Positions 6,392 through 11,130 of a DNA stretch of 11,130 nucleotides are shown here, piece by piece. How positions within the stretch are numbered: the stretch's first letter is position 1; every line of letters starts with the position of its first letter. The position numbers and the translations under genes were made by a program. The DNA is from Xanthobacteraceae bacterium (GTDB taxonomy: Bacteria > Pseudomonadota > Alphaproteobacteria > Rhizobiales > Xanthobacteraceae): NCBI GenBank assembly GCA_030037185.1, contig JASHRR010001162.1:1-11130 (forward strand). The letters are read 5' to 3'. The notes beneath the pieces are model-generated. The model did not search any database. It had not been told where the DNA came from and saw only the letters and a program-made list of their open reading frames with translations.

Positions 6392-7048
6392 AGCGGCGGT
6401 GCAATTTTCTTCCGGCCCACTCGATCGGATGGATCGGACCATCGCCACGTGGGGGCGACTCTCATGAGCGCTGACCTAAAGAGATGTCGTTTATGGCGAC
6501 CCTCTCCGGAAGATGCGGCGTTGATCGCTCGCCGCAAGCCCAGACTTTTGGGCGTCCAGGTGATCAATTCTCCATCTTCCGCCACGATTTCGGTTTGGGC
6601 TGCTCAATGAAAGGCCGGGCTCAGCCAATGGCGAACGCGGATTTCGGGCGGCTGAAGGTCCCGAGACCGTAACCCGTCCCCATCTGAAGGCCGGTCAGCT
6701 GCCGCCAAAGTTGCGATACCTCAGCCGCGCCCATTGCTGCCTCTCGAGATTGCCAATTCCCGCACTTTGTTCGTGATACGTGGCGTCAAACTCCGCTATC
6801 ATCGATGCTCTACATCATGCTCCAAGGCGGATCATGCGCCGGTTGACGCTTCCGCCATGGCTGCCGCGCCGCGTTGCTGTGCCGCTACGTCTGGCACGCG
6901 ACTCGGCCGGACCACGGCGTGCCCAGTCGCGCGAGCCGGGGCTGCCGCCAGCGCTCCGTCGTGCCATCCTCGTGGATGAGCGTGCGCAACCACGGGTCGC
7001 CCCTACAGCAGGAAACGTCGGGGGGGGGGCGGCACAGCGAGGACCCAA
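6392..7048. other. 657-base gap, no convincing gene
   Basis: Between the hydroxylase and the amidohydrolase I see no supported gene. Several short frames cross it on both strands, including one at 6484-6672, but none shows a recognisable domain. On the minus strand a 37-codon frame (6621-6734) has a fair GAGAGG ribosome site; I do not recognise its product. The right end holds a run of ten G. The amidohydrolase promoter should lie here. The area may contain decayed coding sequence. Confidence 0.5.
7020..7029. repeat. homopolymer run of ten G
   Basis: Ten consecutive G bases end 19 bases before the ATG of the amidohydrolase and just upstream of its GAGGA ribosome site. Runs of this length are prone to slipped-strand change during replication and to sequencing error. 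Here a length change would alter leader spacing, not the reading frame. Confidence 0.9.
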
Positions 7049-8287
7049 ATGCAGAACCTGAAGATCAACGCTCAGCGCCTCTGGGATACCCTGATGGAAA
7101 CCGCGAAATTCGGTGGGACAACGAAGGGAGGCATCAACCGACTGACGTTGACCGACGATGACAGACATGTCCGCGACTGGTTCAGAGAGGCGGCCGAGGC
7201 GGCAGGTTGCACGGTCGCGGTCGACGAGGTTGGCAATATGTTCGCAAGACGCCCCGGGCGGCGGGAAGGCCTGGCGCCGCTCGCCATGGGCAGCCACCTC
7301 GATACGCAGCCGACCGGCGGCAAGTTCGACGGCGTTTTGGGTGTGTTGGCGGCCTTGGAGGCAGTTCGCATCTTGCAGGAGTCGGAATACGAGACCAACG
7401 CGCCCATCGAAGTCATCAATTGGACCAACGAGGAAGGCTCGCGCTTCGCCCCGCCGATGCTGGGCTCCGGCGTGTTCGCCGGCGCATTCTCCTCGGCATA
7501 CGCCAACGAGCGCCGAGATCGCGACGGCAATACGTTCGCGGATGCGCTTTCGCGTATCGGCTACTGCGGCTCCGAGAGGGCCGGTATTCACAGGCTCGGC
7601 GCCATGATCGAGCTTCATATCGAGCAGGGACCGATCCTGGAAAACGAGGGCGCGACCATCGGCGTCGTGACCGGTGTGCAGGGCATGCGGTGGTATGACG
7701 TAACGGTTTGCGGCGAGGACGCTCACACTGGCGCCACGCCGATGCATCTGCGCAAAAACGCCTTGCTCGGCGCCGCTCGCGCTGTCGATGCTGTCGACGC
7801 GGTCGGACGCGAATTCGCCCCCGAGGGAGTAGCAACCGTCGGCCTCATCGAGAACAGGCCGAATAGCCGCAATGTCGTTCCCGGCGAGGTGTTCTTCACC
7901 GTCGATCTGCGGCACCGGAAAGATGATCTCCTCGAACAGATGGAGGAGAGGATGAGAAGTGCCCTAGCGGCAATTCTCGATCCGCTGGGCCTGACATACC
8001 AAGAGAGGAGGATTTGGACATCACCGGCCGTCCGTTTCGCGCCGGAACTCGTCAGCTGCGTCAGGCGCGCTGCCGAGGAAGCGGGGTTTGTGACGCGTGA
8101 TATCGTATCCGGCGCCGGCCATGATGCGGTCTATGCGGCGCGCGTTTGTCCGACCACCATGATTTTCGTCCCGTGTCGCAACGGCATCAGCCACAACGAA
8201 GCGGAATCGACGAGCTTTGAGGAATGTGCTGCCGGAGCCCAGGTTCTGTTGAACGCGATTCTTGAATACGATCGCGGGCTTGCTTGA
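7049..8287 (+). CDS. N-carbamoyl-amino-acid amidohydrolase (M20 family, hydantoinase/carbamoylase type)
   Basis: A 412-residue cytoplasmic metal-dependent amidase that would hydrolyse an N-carbamoyl amino acid or N-carbamoyl-beta-alanine to the amino acid, CO2 and ammonia. The M20 metal and catalytic residues are all visible: H83 (GSHLDTQPTGGKFDG), D94, E128/E129 (WTNEEGSRFAP), H190 (ELHIEQGP) and H382 (GISHNEAE). The substrate-side motifs NSRNVVPG (272-279) and SGAGHDA (354-360) are intact, as is the dimer-lid H226. Length is normal, and the start at 7049 has GCGAGGA (7037-7043) upstream. The HLDTQPTGGKFDG block resembles beta-ureidopropionase and L-carbamoylase more than allantoate amidohydrolase, but the last is not excluded. 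No hydantoinase or dihydropyrimidinase lies in the window. It lies 657 bases after the hydroxylase genes, so it is probably transcribed separately. Confidence 0.92.
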   Translation: MQNLKINAQRLWDTLMETAKFGGTTKGGINRLTLTDDDRHVRDWFREAAEAAGCTVAVDEVGNMFARRPGRREGLAPLAMGSHLDTQPTGGKFDGVLGVLAALEAVRILQESEYETNAPIEVINWTNEEGSRFAPPMLGSGVFAGAFSSAYANERRDRDGNTFADALSRIGYCGSERAGIHRLGAMIELHIEQGPILENEGATIGVVTGVQGMRWYDVTVCGEDAHTGATPMHLRKNALLGAARAVDAVDAVGREFAPEGVATVGLIENRPNSRNVVPGEVFFTVDLRHRKDDLLEQMEERMRSALAAILDPLGLTYQERRIWTSPAVRFAPELVSCVRRAAEEAGFVTRDIVSGAGHDAVYAARVCPTTMIFVPCRNGISHNEAESTSFEECAAGAQVLLNAILEYDRGLA

Positions 8288-8310
8288 TCACTTGATCAGC
8301 AACATAGGCC

Positions 8311-8342
8311 TGCGAGGCGGCCGGGCAGCGGGCCGCTTCGCA
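8311..8342. terminator. strong hairpin between convergent genes, possible bidirectional terminator
   Basis: TGCGAGGCGGCC (8311-8322) pairs with GGCCGCTTCGCA (8331-8342): 12 pairs, one of them a G-T wobble, around an 8-base loop. It lies 24 bases after the amidohydrolase stop and 24 bases beyond the stop of paralogue C on the other strand. No T-run follows on either strand, so if it ends transcription it is not of the classic kind. Confidence 0.5.
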
Positions 8343-8365
8343 TATCACGGCGGTCGTGCTGCCGA

Positions 8366-9199
8366 TCAGAAATCCGGCTTCTCCGCCACCGGCATCTTGT
8401 AATCGAACACGATCTGGTTGTTCTCGGCGCAAATGTCTTCAGCAAACTGCTGTGTCACGCGCCGAAAACGCCGCATGCCGGACCATGGCTCATAAAAAGC
8501 GTCCGGGTCGTCGACCGTGAAAGTCGCTTCCATGGCCTGGCCGTTGTCTACCATGCGCCAGCGCTCGACCACGTGCAGCTTCTCGGTATGCGGAGTGCGG
8601 TAGGCATCGACAAAGGTTTTGCTGTTCAGCCCGATGGTGTCGATGACAAGCGTGTCACCCTCGTAGTGGCCAACCGATTCGCCGTACCAGCTCGGCTGTG
8701 GATTGGCCGAATGCGGTATGTCGAGATAGACGCGGCGCACCTGGGAATCTGCCGCGCGCATGATCACGACCTCTTTTGGTGTCTGAAGGAACCAGTATGG
8801 GTTGTTATTTCCACCTAATGCGAGGAACCCGGGAACACCCGCCGGCACGCAGCTCTGGCTCGGCGTGAAAGCGATCTTGCCGGCGAGCACCTCGGCGTTG
8901 TCCTTCTTCATGACCTCTTTCACCCACGGCTTGAGGTTGGGGTTCGTGAGATCGGCGATCCGAAAGGTCGGCTGTCGGCCTTGCCCATTGGGGACATAGG
9001 GATACTTTGGATCGCTGCTGACTGGCGGCAAGTGGCCCGCAACGGGCCGGAAATCGCCCACACCGATCCAGCCGACCGTGAGGTCCCGGGAGAAAATGGG
9101 TGGCGCCGTCTTTTCTTGCGCGACCGCGCTCCCCGCTCCAATGACGCCGGCCACGATGCCGGCCGCGAGCGCACTTCCTTTCAAAGTCAACAATGACAT
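8366..9199 (-). CDS. exported protein of unnamed family, paralogue C
   Basis: A 277-residue exported protein. The start at 9199 is fixed by AGGAGGA (9206-9212 on the complement) 6 bases upstream; the frame extends to 9337 without such a site. The signal peptide has a hydrophobic core at about residues 9-24 with likely AVA cleavage after 27. The core carries RRVYLDIPHSANPQPSWYGE, VGHYEGDTLVIDTIGLN (177-192), RTPHTEKLHVVERWRMVD and a C-terminal ICAENNQI; it ends KPDF like paralogue D. It has exactly two cysteines, C117 (CVPAGVP) and C257 (CAEN). It is clearly related to D and distantly to A and B, where RRIFTDGRDWP, the DTLEVETRG motif and FKERIYRD take equivalent places. It lacks the PD-W/F-SG-W opening of the others. 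No biochemical function is recognised. It is the distal gene of a tandem pair. Confidence 0.9.
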   Translation of the reverse strand: MSLLTLKGSALAAGIVAGVIGAGSAVAQEKTAPPIFSRDLTVGWIGVGDFRPVAGHLPPVSSDPKYPYVPNGQGRQPTFRIADLTNPNLKPWVKEVMKKDNAEVLAGKIAFTPSQSCVPAGVPGFLALGGNNNPYWFLQTPKEVVIMRAADSQVRRVYLDIPHSANPQPSWYGESVGHYEGDTLVIDTIGLNSKTFVDAYRTPHTEKLHVVERWRMVDNGQAMEATFTVDDPDAFYEPWSGMRRFRRVTQQFAEDICAENNQIVFDYKMPVAEKPDF

Positions 9200-9305
9200 T
9201 GCTGTTCCTCCTCTTGCGGCGTCCTTTGCGGTGACTCTATACGCGCTGCCGCGGGGGCAAAGGCGCGTGCTACGGCAATTGCACAGCGCGCGCGGGCGCT
9301 GCCTA

Positions 9306-9402
9306 CCCTCCCCGCAAGCGGAGAAGGGGTTCGGCAACCGTGCCGACGGACCTGGGCAAAGGCGGAACGCGCAATGGCGTCAACGCCGCAACGCGCCTTT
9401 GC
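9306..9402. repeat. cluster of three stem-loops between paralogues C and D
   Basis: Three inverted repeats lie in the 239-base spacer: an imperfect one at 9306-9327 (CCCTCCCCG / CGGAGAAGG), a perfect TCGGCA-ACCG-TGCCGA at 9331-9346, and GCAAAGGCG (9356-9364) with CGCCTTTGC (9394-9402), whose loop holds a smaller GGCG-TCAA-CGCC stem. GGCAAAGGCG also recurs at 9256-9265. They could slow or end transcription after D or protect mRNA ends. The first resembles CCCCGC-rich palindromes dispersed in related genomes. Confidence 0.55.
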
Positions 9403-9438
9403 ACCCTACGAGCCCAACCGATCCAGCAGCGCGCTTTG

Positions 9439-10362
9439 TCAGAAATCCGGCTTGTCTGCATGGGGAAGGTCTGCACCCTCGTGGTTATGGAATCCAAGCG
9501 TGTTTTCGGCGCACACAGCTTCCGGAAACCCGTTGCGGTCGCGCAAATAGATCATGACCGCGGTCCAGGGCGTCGTGAAGGCCCCTTCGTCCTCGATCGT
9601 GAAAAGCACCTGCAGGTATTTGTCCGCATAGTTGGGGTCATAAGGTCCGCCGGCCCGTCGGTTCTCCTTCATGCCTCGCTGCATCGCATCTTTGGCCTCT
9701 TCGTAGTCGACCAGCCGATAGCGTTCCACCACGTGCAGCTTGTCGGTGTACGGCGTGCCGAACAAGTCGATCATGGCGTGCGGGCGATCGGTCCGCACGC
9801 CCACGGTGTCGATCACCAGCGTATCGCCTTGGTAATGGCCAATGGCATCGCCATGCCAGGACGGCGTCAGCTCCGCCGGATGCGGCACGTTCAGACGCAC
9901 ACGGCGGACTTCGTGATTCTCGTTGAAAAGCATCACGATCTGGTCGGGCAGCTGCAGCATCTCCATCGCTGCGTGCTTGAAAAGGAACGGCACGGGTTCG
10001 GGCCAGCAGGTGTTGGCCGGGTTCGGATAGGTCAGGCCGGCTAACGAGAGTTCGCCCTTCTTCTTCACCACTTCCGCTGCCCAGGGCTTGAGGATCGGAT
10101 TCTTGTAATCGCCGACCAGCGAGCCATAATCGCTCACGCCGGTGCCCTTTTCCCGTGACAGATTGGTCACCGGACCGGGACCCGAGGCAGGCGGTATGAA
10201 CCACGGAAGGTTGCCGTGGCGCCATATGCCGGAGAAATCCGGGATCGACGCGGCGCTTTGCGCAGCAACATTGGCGGGCGCGCCCGGCAACGATTGTGCT
10301 GAGACAAGGATAATCGGCGCCGCTAATGTCGCCAGCAAGAGCAAATGCGGTTGTGGATTCAT
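9439..10362 (-). CDS. exported protein of unnamed family, paralogue D
   Basis: A 307-residue exported protein. The start at 10362 follows a GGAGGT site (10368-10373 on the complement) by 5 bases; an ATG six codons earlier lacks one. The signal peptide spans about residues 1-22 with likely cleavage after VSA. The mature protein has IPDFSGIW (40-47), ILKPW, RRVRLNVPHPAELTPSW, IGHYQGDTLVIDTVG and GTPYTDKLHVVERYRLVD, and ends KPDF. It has exactly two cysteines, C119 (CWPEPVP) and C284 (CAEN), at places matching B and C. Compared with C it has an extra charged segment (about 221-246) between VERYRLVD and the C-terminal strand region. It is the upstream member of a tandem pair with C; the stem-loop-rich spacer may separate their expression. 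No named domain or function is recognised. Confidence 0.9.
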   Translation of the reverse strand: MNPQPHLLLLATLAAPIILVSAQSLPGAPANVAAQSAASIPDFSGIWRHGNLPWFIPPASGPGPVTNLSREKGTGVSDYGSLVGDYKNPILKPWAAEVVKKKGELSLAGLTYPNPANTCWPEPVPFLFKHAAMEMLQLPDQIVMLFNENHEVRRVRLNVPHPAELTPSWHGDAIGHYQGDTLVIDTVGVRTDRPHAMIDLFGTPYTDKLHVVERYRLVDYEEAKDAMQRGMKENRRAGGPYDPNYADKYLQVLFTIEDEGAFTTPWTAVMIYLRDRNGFPEAVCAENTLGFHNHEGADLPHADKPDF

Positions 10363-10463
10363 GGTCGACCTCCCCTTCATGACTTGCTCGGCTTGCTGCC
10401 TCCGGTCTGGTGGGGCGCCGTCGACATTATCTCAAAACTGGGAACGCTGCACGGAGAACAGCC

Positions 10464-10565
10464 ATGCTTGACCGAACCTCGCTCGGTGCCGTCTTGGTCC
10501 TGGCGGCGCTAGACAGTCAGCAACAAGACACCGTCCGCGCAGGAGAATTGGCGCAGGAGATTTGA
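10464..10565 (+). pseudogene. C-terminal remnant of a HigB/RelE-type toxin (HI1419-like)
   Basis: This frame encodes 33 residues ending LDSQQQDTVRAGELAQEI. This resembles the C-terminal tail of phage-derived HigB/RelE-type toxins (LLxGGDKxTQxxDIxxAxELA-). The catalytic and N-terminal part is absent, and the open frame upstream (from about 10410) shows no toxin resemblance. It stops next to the antitoxin remnant, which is the normal toxin-then-antitoxin order of this group. The match is short and degenerate, and its credibility comes mainly from the neighbour. Confidence 0.45.
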
Positions 10566-10566
10566 A

Positions 10567-10791
10567 ATTGCCCTCGAAACGACACCTTGGGATACGGCTG
10601 AACACCTCGAAACGATTGAGGATATTGCCGCCTATCTCAATGCCGCATTTGAGGATGGCGCCCCCGCCGTGATCAACCTGACATTGAACAACATCGCCAG
10701 AGCTAAAGGTATGTCCGGTAAAGCGCAATTGAAGCTGCCCAGCTCATTATCAGCCATGATATCGGTTCTGTCGTCAGTAGGTGCAAAATGA
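10567..10791 (+). pseudogene. broken HigA-type addiction module antitoxin (HI1420-like)
   Basis: The frame reads ALETTPWDTAEHLETIEDIA, then AAYLNAAFEDG, then INLTLNNIARAKGMS, a good match to the first half of the probable addiction module antidote family (TIGR02684-like). The family normally starts MALETT; here that first codon is ATT (10567-10569), not ATG, and no other start with a ribosome site fits. After AKGMS (about residue 53) the expected helix-turn-helix (Q-A-x-x-x-G-x-SRESLYKAL) is gone, replaced by unrelated residues to the stop at 10789-10791. Having lost its start and its DNA-binding half, it is very probably dead. The adjoining toxin is also reduced to a tail. Confidence 0.65.
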
Positions 10792-10883
10792 TCGGCATGA
10801 TCGGCGTTCCGCTCTCCGCTGCGGCCTAAGGCGCACGCTATGGCGAGCTATGAACGGATCATCCGAGCGGCTATCGCCAGCCG

Positions 10884-11078
10884 ATGGCAGTGGTTGGATT
10901 GCGCGCGTTGTTTCCGACGGCGGATACGCCAATCGCTAGGCCGAAATCCGTCATGGATGCGATCGCGGCTTGGATCGATGAGGCTGAGGCGACTGGCCGG
11001 CCGACCCCGCCGCCATCCCGGCACTTCGAGGCGCCCGCGGGCCGGAGAAAAGAGAAAAACCACCAGCGAGCCCCGTAG
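10884..11078 (+). pseudogene. degenerate HicB-like antitoxin remnant
   Basis: A 64-codon frame with no good ribosome site. Its middle (VMDAIAAWIDEAEATGRPTP, then PPS) strongly resembles the C-terminal helix and proline tail of HicB-type antitoxins, which usually read EAIAxWIExAxxxGRPIPxPS. Just upstream, LFPTADTP looks like the HicB FPDLPGC-x-x-AGDTP strand with about seven residues, including the conserved PGC, missing. The usual N-terminal strand is not recognisable, and no HicA-type toxin gene is seen. This looks like a decayed gene; it could also be a chance open frame over a true fragment. Confidence 0.4.
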
Positions 11079-11130
11079 CGCGTGATTGTCGCTCGATTCT
11101 AACCTTGATTGACGCTGGATAGTGTCGTCT

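Noticed and set aside
6484..6672. 62-codon plus-strand frame after the hydroxylase genes
   Set aside because: Only a weak AAGAG lies before the ATG, and the product matches nothing I recognise. It has none of the CxxCH motif expected if it were a missing cytochrome subunit.
6621..6734. 37-codon minus-strand frame containing GYGLGTFSRP, briefly considered as a serine hydrolase (beta-lactamase fold) fragment
   Set aside because: The resemblance is too short and the following conserved region is not found in any frame, so I do not call it.
6815..7915. 366-codon minus-strand open frame overlapping the amidohydrolase
   Set aside because: Most of it is antisense to the catalytic core of the M20 enzyme, and no domain or ribosome site supports it.

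Overview
The window is GC-rich, with dense coding, Shine-Dalgarno-led genes and a promoter matching the alphaproteobacterial general stress response sigma factor (EcfG type, GGAAC-N17-CGTT). Together with the protein families present, this suggests a soil alphaproteobacterium of the Bradyrhizobium/Rhodopseudomonas kind. That placement is inference; no rRNA or other phylogenetic marker is present.

Layout. (1) 231-2127: two convergent genes encode closely related exported proteins of a family I cannot name (paralogues A and B), separated by an intrinsic terminator. (2) 2619-3369: an EcfG-type promoter drives a small GlsB/YeaQ-type membrane protein followed closely by a DoxX-type membrane protein. 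(3) 3651-6391: a two-gene operon with a 4-base ATGA overlap encodes a [2Fe-2S] subunit and a Tat-exported molybdopterin hydroxylase subunit of the IorAB/NicAB type. (4) 6392-7048: a gap with no convincing gene, ending in a run of ten G. (5) 7049-8287: an M20-family N-carbamoyl-amino-acid amidohydrolase. (6) 8366-10362: two tandem minus-strand genes encode paralogues C and D, distant relatives of A and B, with a structured spacer between them. (7) 10464-11078: the decayed remains of a HigBA-like toxin-antitoxin pair and of a HicB-like antitoxin.

How the parts may work together. The Mo hydroxylase would oxidise a heteroaromatic or aldehyde substrate in the periplasm, and the amidohydrolase would release CO2 and ammonia from an N-carbamoyl product in the cytoplasm. 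This would suit catabolism of a nitrogen heterocycle or ureide, but they are not in one transcript by spacing and no substrate can be read from the sequence. The four exported paralogues flank these enzymes on both sides.

The best candidate for something undescribed is this paralogue family. Three of the four have exactly two cysteines at matching places and the fourth has none. The A/B branch carries a canonical EF-hand-like loop inside the motif that the C/D branch shows in an uninterrupted form.
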